From the NCBI GenBank assembly GCA_947471985.1, contig CANIZL010000026.1, positions 1-63,404 on the forward strand: 63,404 nucleotides of DNA, in the 5' to 3' direction. Shown in pieces: positions 7,911-16,617 of this stretch. A model generated the notes under the pieces. The model saw nothing but the letters and a program-made list of their open reading frames with translations, did no database searches and had not been told where the DNA came from. The DNA is from Verrucomicrobiota bacterium (GTDB lineage Bacteria > Verrucomicrobiota > Verrucomicrobiia > Limisphaerales > UBA9464). The position numbers and the translations under genes were made by a program. Positions within the stretch are counted from its first letter, which is position 1; each line of letters opens with the position of its first letter.

Positions 7911-9401
7911 ATGAATGCTCCTACCGCACGGGACGCGATGAAGCCTCGGCCGGCTTTCGATGCGCCCACACCCATCGCGATGCTGGGTGTGCCGTTTGAT
8001 AAAGTCACCTCGGAGGAGACTTTGCGGATCATTGGGCAGATGATCGCCTCGGGACGACCCCATTACGCCGCCACGGCCAATGTCGATTTCGTCGTGCAGG
8101 CGCTCGGCGATGTGGAGCTGCGCCGTATCCTGGCGGATGCCGACCTGGTGCTGTGCGACGGAATGCCCCTGGTCTGGGCGTCCAAGTTTCTGGGGAATGC
8201 CCTGCCCGAACGGGTGACGGGTTCCGATCTGGTTCCCGCGCTGTTGGCGGAGTCGGAACGGCGGGGCTGGCGGGTTTTCTTTCTCGGCGGCACGAACGAA
8301 AGCGTGGCTCGGGCGGCGGAAAGGGTGAAGGTGCAGCATCCCAAACTCGAACTTGTCGGCGCCTACTCGCCTCCCTTCCGGCCGCTGCTCGAAATGGACC
8401 ATGAGGACATCCTACAGCGCGTTCGCGCCGCGCGACCTGACATCCTGCTGGTGGCCTTCGGCTGCCCAAAACAGGAGAAATGGATCAACATGCAATTCCG
8501 GCACGCCGGCGTGCCGGTCAGCATCGGAGTCGGGGCGACGATTGATTTTCTGGCGGGCTCGGTCCGCCGCGCCCCGCTCTGGATGCAGCGCTCGGGACTC
8601 GAATGGATCTTCCGGCTGCTCCAGGAACCGCGCCGGCTCTTCCGTCGCTACTTCACCGACCTTTGGGTCTTTGCCTGGGCGATTCTCGTCCAGGCCTGGC
8701 AACTCCGGGGCCATCACAGCCAGACCCGCCCGGTCAGCGAAATCCCTGCTCCCACCACGCATGGCGACGGGTTTGAAGTGGTTCGGTTCGCCGAGCGAAT
8801 TGACGCGGCGTCCGTCACCCGGCACGCGGATCTCTGGACGCGCCTCGCCACCAGCGCAACCCATCTGCTCCTGGATGTTTCGCAGGTCGGATTTATCGAC
8901 AGCACCGGGGTGGGGTTGTTCGTGCGCTTGCAGAAACAACTGCGGGCGGCCAATCGTCAACTGGTGCTGGTGGCCCCCACGAAAGCGGTGTCCAACGCAC
9001 TGGCCTTGATGCGTCTCACGGAGTTTTTCCCCGCGGCCAAGGATCTCAACACCGGCCGATCTCTGCTCAGCGAGCGTTTGGCCGAGCAGAATGTCGTTTC
9101 GACCGTTAACCTGGCCGGGCCCGAGGATTCGCTGACCTGGCAGGGGGATATCATCGCCGCCAACGAAGACGAGGTTTGGCAGCGGACCCGGGCGTACTTT
9201 GATGGCACCAGGGGCCCGGACGCGGCTGTGAACATTGACCTCGCGGGTGTCCGCTTCATCGATAGCACGGGCGTGCGCTTGATGGTGCGGGTCCGCAAGG
9301 AGGCCCGCTTGCGCGGCATCCAACTCAAATTCATCCAGCCGCAACCGGCGGTCCTCAACGTCCTGCGCATCCTGCGCATGGAAAACTTTCTCCTCAGCTA
9401 A
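7911..9401 (+). CDS. WecG/TagA/CpsF-type glycosyltransferase fused to two STAS domains
   Basis: A 496-aa three-domain protein. Residues 20-260 form a GT26 (WecG/TagA/CpsF) transferase with TANVDFVV, the conserved LCDGMPLVW segment (residues 81-89), GGT near 126 and FGCPKQEKW near 183; the family transfers a HexNAc-type sugar to a lipid-linked acceptor. Two STAS domains follow, about residues 288-380 and 395-496, each with the phospho-acceptor-type loop FIDSTGV (serine at 331 and 452). Ordinary GT26 enzymes end near residue 260. The upstream stretch back to 7740 overlaps the previous gene, so ATG 7911 is preferred. The STAS pair suggests regulation by binding or phosphorylation, which is an inference. 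Confidence 0.88.
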   Translation: MNAPTARDAMKPRPAFDAPTPIAMLGVPFDKVTSEETLRIIGQMIASGRPHYAATANVDFVVQALGDVELRRILADADLVLCDGMPLVWASKFLGNALPERVTGSDLVPALLAESERRGWRVFFLGGTNESVARAAERVKVQHPKLELVGAYSPPFRPLLEMDHEDILQRVRAARPDILLVAFGCPKQEKWINMQFRHAGVPVSIGVGATIDFLAGSVRRAPLWMQRSGLEWIFRLLQEPRRLFRRYFTDLWVFAWAILVQAWQLRGHHSQTRPVSEIPAPTTHGDGFEVVRFAERIDAASVTRHADLWTRLATSATHLLLDVSQVGFIDSTGVGLFVRLQKQLRAANRQLVLVAPTKAVSNALALMRLTEFFPAAKDLNTGRSLLSERLAEQNVVSTVNLAGPEDSLTWQGDIIAANEDEVWQRTRAYFDGTRGPDAAVNIDLAGVRFIDSTGVRLMVRVRKEARLRGIQLKFIQPQPAVLNVLRILRMENFLLS

Positions 9402-9404
9402 GCC

Positions 9405-10559
9405 ATGCGCATCGCCATTTCCACCTCGGTCATCCAGCGCGGCAAATCCGGAGTTGGGCAATATGTTCTCGCCCTCGTCCGGGCGCTGCTGCAACAGCCG
9501 GGGGACCACCAATTGGTGTTGTTCGTGCTGGAGCAGGATCTGCCGCTCTTCGCCTTTGCCCAGGGACGCGCCGAGATCGTGACCGTGGCGGAACGTTACC
9601 GTCCGGCGCTGAAAAACATCCTCTGGCATCACACCGTTCTGCCGGGCTTGCTGCGGCAACGGCACATCGACGTGCTGCACGTGCCCAGCTATCGGCGGCT
9701 CGTGTCGCGCAGTTCCTGTGCGCTGGTGGCCACCATTCACGATCTCGCGCCTTTTCACGTCCGGGCCAAGTACGACGCCGCCCGCATGTTCTACGGCCGG
9801 GTCGTAGTGAAACATCTCGCCCGGCGCCAGGACGAAATCATCGCCATCAGCACCAATACCGCCCAGGACGTGCAGCGTTTCTTCGGCATCCCCACACAAC
9901 GTCAGACGATCATCCCCAACGGCATTGACCACGAGCGCTTCCAGCCGGGGGATCGCGCGCAGGCGAAGTCCGAGGCGGCGAGTCGTTGGAATTTGCGGGC
10001 GCCATTCTTCCTCTTTATCTCGCGGTTGGAGCACCCCGGGAAAAACCACGTCCGACTCATTGAAGCCTTCAACCGCTTCAAGGCGGCAACCCCATCGGAT
10101 TGGCTGCTCGCGCTCGGCGGCAGCGACTGGCATGGCGCCGAGGTCATCCGCGAGGCCGCGGCGAAATCGCCTTTTGCGCAGGACATCCGGTTCCTGGGCT
10201 TTGTCGACGATGCCACCCTGCCCACACTTTACCGAGCCGCCGACACGATGGTTTATCCGTCCCTTTTCGAAGGATTTGGTCTCCCTCCGATCGAGGCGAT
10301 GGCTTGTGGTTGTCCAGTGCTGAGCTCCACCCGCGGGGCGTTGGCCGAGGTCGTGGCGGAGGCGGCGGACAAAATTGAACCGGAAGACATCGCCAGTATC
10401 GCCGCGGGTTTGCAGCGGATGGCCTCGAGCGAGGCGTGGCGCGATCAGTTCCGGACCGCCGGCCACGTAAACGCCCGGCGCTTTGATTGGGGGACCAATG
10501 CGGCGCAGGTGCTGTCAGTGTATCGCTCCGGGCTGGCCCGCAAAGCACGGAACCGGTGA
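9405..10559 (+). CDS. GT4 glycosyltransferase
   Basis: A 384-aa GT-B transferase: N-terminal IAISTSVIQRGKSGVGQYV loop, IIPNGIDHERF at the domain junction, ISRLEHPGKNH opening the donor half, and the EX7E motif EGFGLPPIE. It resembles mannosyl- or glucosyltransferases of exopolysaccharide clusters, but the sugar cannot be deduced. It begins three bases after the STAS fusion gene and is the last gene before a 278-bp gap. Confidence 0.88.
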   Translation: MRIAISTSVIQRGKSGVGQYVLALVRALLQQPGDHQLVLFVLEQDLPLFAFAQGRAEIVTVAERYRPALKNILWHHTVLPGLLRQRHIDVLHVPSYRRLVSRSSCALVATIHDLAPFHVRAKYDAARMFYGRVVVKHLARRQDEIIAISTNTAQDVQRFFGIPTQRQTIIPNGIDHERFQPGDRAQAKSEAASRWNLRAPFFLFISRLEHPGKNHVRLIEAFNRFKAATPSDWLLALGGSDWHGAEVIREAAAKSPFAQDIRFLGFVDDATLPTLYRAADTMVYPSLFEGFGLPPIEAMACGCPVLSSTRGALAEVVAEAADKIEPEDIASIAAGLQRMASSEAWRDQFRTAGHVNARRFDWGTNAAQVLSVYRSGLARKARNR

Positions 10560-10635
10560 GTTGTCCGGTGAATTGCATCGGGCGGTTCCCGAATTCCGGA
10601 GAATCCGTCCCGGTATTTTCGCCGCACAGAGCGGA

Positions 10636-10650
10636 TGGCACAGGAGCTGC
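10636..10650 (+). promoter_or_regulatory. Sigma-54-like promoter before the export operon
   Basis: TGGCACAGGAGCTGC has GG at 10637-10638 and GC at 10649-10650 with ten bases between, close to the consensus TGGCAC-N5-TTGC. It lies about 190 bp upstream of the Wzz/OPX operon. The rest of the 10560-10837 gap shows only a weak hairpin (10711-10716 with 10722-10727). Sigma-54 control of exopolysaccharide genes has been reported for PEP-CTERM systems. Confidence 0.45.
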
Positions 10651-10837
10651 GAAAGCCGGCGACACGGTGAGCATCAATTGGTCGCAAAGCATTGAAAATG
10701 AATAAGCTACAACCGAGTGTTTCGGTTATATCCGCCGGCCCATGGAGCCCTCGTGCATATTGTCTGCAATGCACCTGCGGGACCAGTTGCATGCCGGCAC
10801 CGATGGATCGACGGTGGTTGCAGACTCTTGACGCGCC

Positions 10838-12850
10838 GTGAACACCCCCGCCGATAATCCTTCCGCAGCGGAGCCGCGCGACGCCCGCACCTCGCCGACG
10901 GCGGAGGGGCCCGCCGGCTCGCCGCCGCCGAAGGCGGGCCCGATGCTGCCTTTTGACCCCTGGCGGCTGCTGGCAGCGCTGTTGCGGCGCTGGCCCATCC
11001 TCCTGCTGGCGGGCGCGACGTTCGCGGTACTGGCGGGCGCGGCCGGTTACTTCAAGTTCACGGCGGAATACAAGGCTGCGGCGCAACTCATGCGGCAGGA
11101 ATCCTCCGGCTCCTTCCGGGCTTCGGAACTCGGCGAGGCGTTCAAACCCCGACAGCTTTCCGTACCCACACTGGTAAGCTTCATGAAATCCCCGGCGGTA
11201 CTGCAGCGCGTGTCGGAACGGGCCCAATTGCCCGCCCGCGCGATCGCCAGCGGACTGACCATCACGCCCGAGCGCAATACCGATTTGATCAGCGTCAGCT
11301 TCGCTTCGCGGCGCAGTGCCCAGACCGCCGTTCGGGTACTAAACGCCTTTGGCAATGAAGTCGTGCGGCTCACCCGCGAGATGCAGTCCCAGGAGGCCGG
11401 GGAGATAAACCGTCTGTTGAAACGACAACTCACCAAGGCGGAGGACGACCTGCGCGCCGTGAATCGGGAGGTGCTCGACTTTTCGCGGCAGGCCGGGCTC
11501 ATCAACGTCGACAAGGAAACCGATGCCTACCTGCGCAGCCTCGGGGAACTGGACATGCGGTATGAGACCACGCGCATTGATTTCGAAACCGCCGACTTGA
11601 AGATCGCCGCCCTCGAACGGGAACTCACCCTGAATAATCCGCTGGCCGAAAAGTTGCAGGTGGCCCGCGAGAAGTTGGCGGAACTTCTGCAGCAATACAC
11701 GCTGGCCAATCCGCTCGTTGAGGAACAGAAAGCGACCGTCGCCGAGCTGGAGGCAAAACTGAAGGCGGGCGAAAGCAAGCCCATCGCGCCACCGCGCCAG
11801 GGCGAGAGCGGTCTCGCCGCCACCTTTTATGCGGAGCTGTTGAATCTTAAGACCCAGAAGTCAGTCGCCGCCCTGCAACTCGAAAAACTCAAGACCGTGC
11901 GGGCGGAGGTGGATGAAAAGTTGCGGGGCTTGCCGGAAAAGGGAATGCAACTGGTCCGGATCAAGGCGCGCCAGCAATCCCTCGAAACCGCCCAATCCCT
12001 GTTGGCCAGTCGGCAGCGCGAGGCTCAGCTCTACGAAGAAAACGCCTTCGGCTACTACCGCTTCTTTGAGGCCAAGCTGGAGGAGGTGGATGTCGCCGGT
12101 CGCAGCAATAAACTGTTCATGCTCACCCTCGCGGGCGGGGTCATCGGCTTGCTTCTCGCCGCCGCCGTGGTGTGCCTCGTGGAGTCGGTGGATGATCGCA
12201 TCAAAACGGTGGCGGATTTGAAACGCATCACCCGAATGCCCTTGCTGGCGACCCTGCCCAACCTCGATGCGCTCGATGCAGTGGCGCAGTCGAACTGGGC
12301 CTTTCGCACCTGGTTGGCGCTTCAGGCCAAACTGACCACGGGGCCGCGCCGTCAACTCACCTGCGGCTTTATCTCCGCGTCCAGCGGCGAAGGCTGTTCG
12401 ACTTGGGTGGAGCTGCTGGGCCGGGCCGCAAGTCACCGCAATGAGGCCGTCATTGTGGTGACGAATCGCGCACCACTCAATGGCATCTCCCGGCCCCTCG
12501 ACGAGGCGCTGGCCAATCCCTCGATTGTGGCCGTTTCCCCGGGGCATCTCCAATGGCTCATCGCGCCGACCGATGAGTGCTGGAATACCACCCGCCTCAG
12601 CCAATGGCAATCGGCCGTCAAAGCCTGGAGTCATATGGAAGGATTGGTTTTGCTCGTGGAACTCACCGCGGCGGACCAACCCGAGACGCTCTTGTTCGCC
12701 GAGGAAATGCCGCAGCTCATCTGGCTGGCCGGCAACGGAATGGCGCGCGGGCGCGAGTCGGGCAAAGCCCTGCAATCGTATCGCCATGCCGGCTGCCACT
12801 TCGCCGGAGCGGTGCTCAATCGCGAAATAAAATTGTTCCCCTGGTTATGA
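10838..12850 (+). CDS. Wzz/GumC-type polysaccharide co-polymerase with degenerate BY-kinase domain
   Basis: A 670-aa inner-membrane protein that should control chain length and link synthesis to export. A Pro/Ala-rich cytoplasmic lead is followed by a first membrane helix (residues 50-71), a periplasmic Wzz domain with long coiled coil (about 185-415), a second helix (426-447), and a C-terminal domain matching the bacterial tyrosine kinase fold. There the Walker A site reads SASSGEGCSTW (about 513-523), with Cys where the P-loop Lys belongs, and no terminal tyrosine cluster is present, so kinase activity is doubtful. Start is GTG 10838. It overlaps the OPX gene by ATGA. Confidence 0.85.
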   Translation: MNTPADNPSAAEPRDARTSPTAEGPAGSPPPKAGPMLPFDPWRLLAALLRRWPILLLAGATFAVLAGAAGYFKFTAEYKAAAQLMRQESSGSFRASELGEAFKPRQLSVPTLVSFMKSPAVLQRVSERAQLPARAIASGLTITPERNTDLISVSFASRRSAQTAVRVLNAFGNEVVRLTREMQSQEAGEINRLLKRQLTKAEDDLRAVNREVLDFSRQAGLINVDKETDAYLRSLGELDMRYETTRIDFETADLKIAALERELTLNNPLAEKLQVAREKLAELLQQYTLANPLVEEQKATVAELEAKLKAGESKPIAPPRQGESGLAATFYAELLNLKTQKSVAALQLEKLKTVRAEVDEKLRGLPEKGMQLVRIKARQQSLETAQSLLASRQREAQLYEENAFGYYRFFEAKLEEVDVAGRSNKLFMLTLAGGVIGLLLAAAVVCLVESVDDRIKTVADLKRITRMPLLATLPNLDALDAVAQSNWAFRTWLALQAKLTTGPRRQLTCGFISASSGEGCSTWVELLGRAASHRNEAVIVVTNRAPLNGISRPLDEALANPSIVAVSPGHLQWLIAPTDECWNTTRLSQWQSAVKAWSHMEGLVLLVELTAADQPETLLFAEEMPQLIWLAGNGMARGRESGKALQSYRHAGCHFAGAVLNREIKLFPWL

Positions 12851-13908
12851 AATCCTTCTGGAACCGGCTTGGTCGAGGGGTCGTGGCGGCCCGACTCGTT
12901 GGAATCCTGGCCCCGGGCGGGACCTTGGTCGCGCAGGAATCGGTCATCCCCGTGATGCCGAAGCCCGAGGCACCACTGGTCTTTGCCGGTTCGAACGCGA
13001 AGACCAAGGGCGCCTGGCAGAAGCGCTATACGTTGGGCCCGAATGATGTGGTGGGCTTTGCCTTCTACGGTCGCCCCGAACTCTCACGCTTTGGAGTCCT
13101 CATCGGACCGGACGGGCGGTTGAGTTATCTGCAGGCCCAGGGCATCCTGGCTAGCGGTTTGACGATCGATGAGTTACGCGAGTTGGTCACCGCGGAAATG
13201 GCGAAATACTATCGCAATCCGCGGATCATCGTGACCCCGGGCGAGTTTCGCAGTAAAAAGTTTTACGTTCTGGGCAAGGTGGTCAACAAGGGCGCCATCG
13301 CGCTGGAACGACCCATGACCATCATCGAGGCCGTGGCGCAGGCGGGCGGGTTGGAAACGGGCATCTTTCAACTCAACACCGTGGAACTGGCGGATTTGCC
13401 GCGCAGTTTTCTCATTCGCAATCAGCAGCGCGTCGCCGTCGATTTCGAAAAATTGTTCCGCTACGGCGACCTCTCCCAGAACATTCTGCTCGAGCCGGAG
13501 GATTACATCTATTTTCCCTCCTCCTCAGCCAACGAGATTTATGTTCTGGGGTCGGTGAAATCACCGGGGGCCCAGGGATTGTCGATGGACGCCAGCGTCC
13601 TCAGTGTCGTGACCTTGGGCGGTGGTTTTACGGAACGGGCCTATAAGCAGCGGGTGCTCGTGGTGCGCGGCGGGCTGGAGGATCCGCAGCGGTTCATCGT
13701 CAATATGGCGGATATTCTGGCGGGTAAGCGCTCCGATTTCCGACTGGAACCGCGCGACGTCGTGTATGTTTCGGACCATCCGTGGACCCGGGTCGAAGAC
13801 CTCGCCGACATGGCCGCAACCGCTTTCATCACCACGATGGTGACGGTCTGGACCGGCGGTAACATCGGTCCCCTGATCCAACAGCCGCTCGTTCCGCAGC
13901 TCAAATAG
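12847..13908 (+). CDS. Polysaccharide export protein (Wza/OPX family) 1
   Basis: A 353-aa secreted protein with an N-terminal hydrophobic segment ending near LVAQE. It has a Poly_export domain (YTLGPNDVVGFAFYGRPE and onwards) and two SLBB-type repeats (FYVLGKVVNKGAI and IYVLGSVKSPGA). It probably forms or contributes to the periplasmic and outer-membrane channel for the polymer. The ATG overlaps the Wzz stop. No lipobox cysteine is evident, unlike classical Wza. It is followed nine bases later by a second OPX gene. Confidence 0.87.
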   Translation: MKSFWNRLGRGVVAARLVGILAPGGTLVAQESVIPVMPKPEAPLVFAGSNAKTKGAWQKRYTLGPNDVVGFAFYGRPELSRFGVLIGPDGRLSYLQAQGILASGLTIDELRELVTAEMAKYYRNPRIIVTPGEFRSKKFYVLGKVVNKGAIALERPMTIIEAVAQAGGLETGIFQLNTVELADLPRSFLIRNQQRVAVDFEKLFRYGDLSQNILLEPEDYIYFPSSSANEIYVLGSVKSPGAQGLSMDASVLSVVTLGGGFTERAYKQRVLVVRGGLEDPQRFIVNMADILAGKRSDFRLEPRDVVYVSDHPWTRVEDLADMAATAFITTMVTVWTGGNIGPLIQQPLVPQLK

Positions 13909-13917
13909 CCATCTCCC

Positions 13918-15018
13918 GTGAACATTCCGGTCCGCTTATTTGCAACGCGCTGCTTGCTCCTGGCCTTTAGCCTCGGCCTCCTGGCCCGCGCCCTGGGCGG
14001 CCCACCGGGCGTCGTGAAGTTCAACCCGCGGCCCAATCCGAATCCCCCGCCCGACAACCTCAGCAGCAATCTGTTCACGACGGCCACCACCAACCAGTTA
14101 AAGCCGGAATGGCTCAAGCCCTCGACGGAAGCCTTTCGACTCGGTCCGGGGGATAAGCTGGAGTTGGAAATTCTCGGACGTACGGGCACCCGAACTGCGA
14201 CCTTTGTCTGTCCCGACGGAAAGATTTACTTCGACCTCCTGCCCGGGCTGGATGTTTGGGGATCCACCCTGGAGGAAACGACTCAGCTCGTGGAGCGGGA
14301 GTTGGCCCAGTTCTACGCCCACCCCAAAGTGTCGATCTCCCTCGCCGCCGTGGAAAGCAAACGGGTCTGGGTGCTGGGGCGACTCAACAAATCCGGGGTG
14401 TATCCGCTCCGCGGCCCCATGACCCTCATTGAGGCCATCGCCAATGCGGGCGGACTCTTCACCTCGCGCTTTAGCGGCACCACCGAGGAACTCGCCGATC
14501 TCAATCACAGCTTCCTCGTTCGTAAAGGCGAGATGGTTCCGGTGAATTTCCAGAGACTGCTGCGCGGTGGCGACACGTCGCAGAATTTGTACCTCGAGCC
14601 GGACGACTTCATCTACCTCCCCTCCGCCCTCTCCTCCGAGGTTTATGTGCTGGGGGCCGTCCGGAGCCCGCGGCCGGTCGGATATGTGGACAATATGACC
14701 CTGACCACGGCGATCGCGAAGGCGCTCGGCACCGCACCGCAGGCCTATCTCTCCCACGTCGCCATTGTGCGTGGTTCCCTCGCCGAGCCCAAGATCGCCG
14801 TGGTGGACTTCAAAGCCATTGTCACGGGCCGCGCCCGGGACGTTCGACTGGAAGCGCGCGACGTCGTCTACGTGCCCCTCAGCCCCTTCAGCACCCTGGA
14901 ACGTTACACCAAATTGATCACCGACAGCTTCGTCCGAACGGTTGCGGCCAATGAAGGCGGACGGGCGGTCAGCAGCAAGTTTGGCAGCATCGGCGTCAGC
15001 AATTCCGTCACGCCGTAA
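13918..15018 (+). CDS. Polysaccharide export protein (Wza/OPX family) 2
   Basis: A 366-aa paralogue of the preceding gene, starting at a GTG with signal peptide MNIPVRLFATRCLLLAF and cleavage expected near ALGG. A Pro/Asn-rich linker leads to the Poly_export domain (FRLGPGDKLELEILGRTG) and SLBB repeats (VWVLGRLNKSGVYPL, VYVLGAVRSPRPV). The shared architecture and order of motifs with OPX 1 suggest duplication. It ends the plus-strand locus and faces the convergent dehydrogenase gene. Confidence 0.87.
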   Translation: MNIPVRLFATRCLLLAFSLGLLARALGGPPGVVKFNPRPNPNPPPDNLSSNLFTTATTNQLKPEWLKPSTEAFRLGPGDKLELEILGRTGTRTATFVCPDGKIYFDLLPGLDVWGSTLEETTQLVERELAQFYAHPKVSISLAAVESKRVWVLGRLNKSGVYPLRGPMTLIEAIANAGGLFTSRFSGTTEELADLNHSFLVRKGEMVPVNFQRLLRGGDTSQNLYLEPDDFIYLPSALSSEVYVLGAVRSPRPVGYVDNMTLTTAIAKALGTAPQAYLSHVAIVRGSLAEPKIAVVDFKAIVTGRARDVRLEARDVVYVPLSPFSTLERYTKLITDSFVRTVAANEGGRAVSSKFGSIGVSNSVTP

Positions 15019-15111
15019 CCTCCCGCGGACGGTTCCCCCGATTCGGAACGCGCGCACGGGCGCGGCGAGTGCGCTCCGTGAGACACTTTTCTCCGGAGGC
15101 GAATCCGAGGG

Positions 15112-16617
15112 TCAATCCTTCGGGATCTCGTTCACGGTGTAGTACGCCTTCGAGTGAACCAGGCGGCGACCTCCCCGGGATCGCACGCGGGAGAGGTCAA
15201 AATCGTGGATGTGATCTTCCACGATCTTCTCCAAATGCACCTCCACCGAAAGGCCGTCCGGCGCGGGCACGGCCGAAGTCACGTGAGCGGTCGTCGGGTC
15301 GACTTCAGGGCTGCCGTAGCCGGCATCGTACACGTGGGTGTAGGTGGTGATCGCGTAAGTCTCCGGCTGCGCCGCGATTTTCGGGTCAACTGGCTGCGTG
15401 AACGTGATGCGGAAGCCGTCCTTCCGGATATTGATCTCCTGGGTTTCGAAGGGCACGACACCACTCCAATCGATTCGCTGCAGGGCAAAGGGTTCGGTTC
15501 CCCGCACCGGCCATTGGCTGCTGGTGGTAAAGCCGCCGGCGATCAGTTGTCCGCGGGGCGAAAACTCCACGTTCATAATCCCGGTGGAGAGACCCTCGCG
15601 AAACGGATAACAGGCGCCCTGCCACACGCCGTTAATCTGCTCGGTGGTCGCCCGCATAATCAGGCTGAGGCTGTAGTCGCCCAGAAAAATCTGGTTTTCG
15701 AACGGACCGAATTTGCCGCCGGTGCGATTCACCCGAAAGCCGGAAATGGAGCGTCCCATCTTGATGTACGGAAACTTCACCGCGGGTGGCACCAGTTCCT
15801 TCACGCGCTTTTTCTCGATCCCCATGCGGGAATTGCTGTTGGGCTCGAGGGCGGGGGCCTTCATGCCAGGGACGAACGGATACCAGTTATAGCTCGCGGG
15901 ATGGCCCAGGAATCCGCCTTCCTTGAGGTGCTTGAGCGAACAACAGCCGTTCCACGGGCCCTGACTTTCGATGGCAAACATCACCCCTTCGGCATTGGGA
16001 CCCACGCCGCCCGGACTCCGGAGTCCACTGCACACCGGAATCATTTTGCCCTCCGGCGTGACCTTCACCGCCCAGCCCCGAAAGAGATTGTGCGATTCGT
16101 AGGAACCGCTCAGGCCCAGGGCGACCCAGATGTTGCCAGCCGGATCGTGCTTCGAAGCAAAGGCGAACTCGTGCCCCTCGGCGTAGCCCCAGTTGCTGGT
16201 CAAGGTGTCGTAACGATCCGCCACGCCATCGCCATCGGCATCGGAGATACGGGTGACTTCACCCCAGGTGGTGGTCGTCAGGGCCCCGTCCTTCCAGGCG
16301 AGCGAGAAGATTTCATCCTGGCCGCTGGCAAACAGGTGGTACTCGGGATTCGGCGGGGAATCCCAGGCGCCCCGAATCAAATAGATGTCGCCCCGTCGGG
16401 TGCCCACCGCGAGTCGTCCGTCCGGAAGGATCTCCAGCCCGCCGGGACGCATCGGCACGCCGAGGGGAATCGGGAGATTGACGATGGGATAGTATTTCGC
16501 CTCTTCAGCAGCCGTACCCCACATGGCCCCGAGATCCTCGTCACCGTACACGCGCGAAGTGAGCGTCAGGGTCAGGGTCAGGGCCGCGAGTCCCCGCCAG
16601 TTCGATTTGCTTACCAT
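15112..16617 (-). CDS. Secreted sorbosone/glucose dehydrogenase-like beta-propeller protein
   Basis: A 501-aa exported protein. The signal peptide contains an LTLTLTLT run encoded by a hexanucleotide repeat. The mature part resembles the propeller of PVC-type membrane-bound dehydrogenases (LEILPDGRLAVGTRRGDIY, then AYNWYPFVPGMKAP-like segments and a C-terminal beta domain). It probably oxidises a sugar or polyol in the periplasm or at the surface and passes electrons to the adjacent cytochrome. Its start overlaps the cytochrome stop by 7 bp, so the two are co-translated. The substrate is unknown. Confidence 0.75.
   Translation of the reverse strand: MVSKSNWRGLAALTLTLTLTSRVYGDEDLGAMWGTAAEEAKYYPIVNLPIPLGVPMRPGGLEILPDGRLAVGTRRGDIYLIRGAWDSPPNPEYHLFASGQDEIFSLAWKDGALTTTTWGEVTRISDADGDGVADRYDTLTSNWGYAEGHEFAFASKHDPAGNIWVALGLSGSYESHNLFRGWAVKVTPEGKMIPVCSGLRSPGGVGPNAEGVMFAIESQGPWNGCCSLKHLKEGGFLGHPASYNWYPFVPGMKAPALEPNSNSRMGIEKKRVKELVPPAVKFPYIKMGRSISGFRVNRTGGKFGPFENQIFLGDYSLSLIMRATTEQINGVWQGACYPFREGLSTGIMNVEFSPRGQLIAGGFTTSSQWPVRGTEPFALQRIDWSGVVPFETQEINIRKDGFRITFTQPVDPKIAAQPETYAITTYTHVYDAGYGSPEVDPTTAHVTSAVPAPDGLSVEVHLEKIVEDHIHDFDLSRVRSRGGRRLVHSKAYYTVNEIPKD

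Noticed and set aside
8412-10466. 684-codon minus-strand frame
   Set aside because: Runs opposite the WecG-STAS and GT4 genes, whose motifs are intact; a composition shadow.
10560-10837. Riboswitch (for example c-di-GMP type) before the Wzz operon
   Set aside because: I could not fit a conserved aptamer core; only a weak 6-bp hairpin and the sigma-54-like element are supported.
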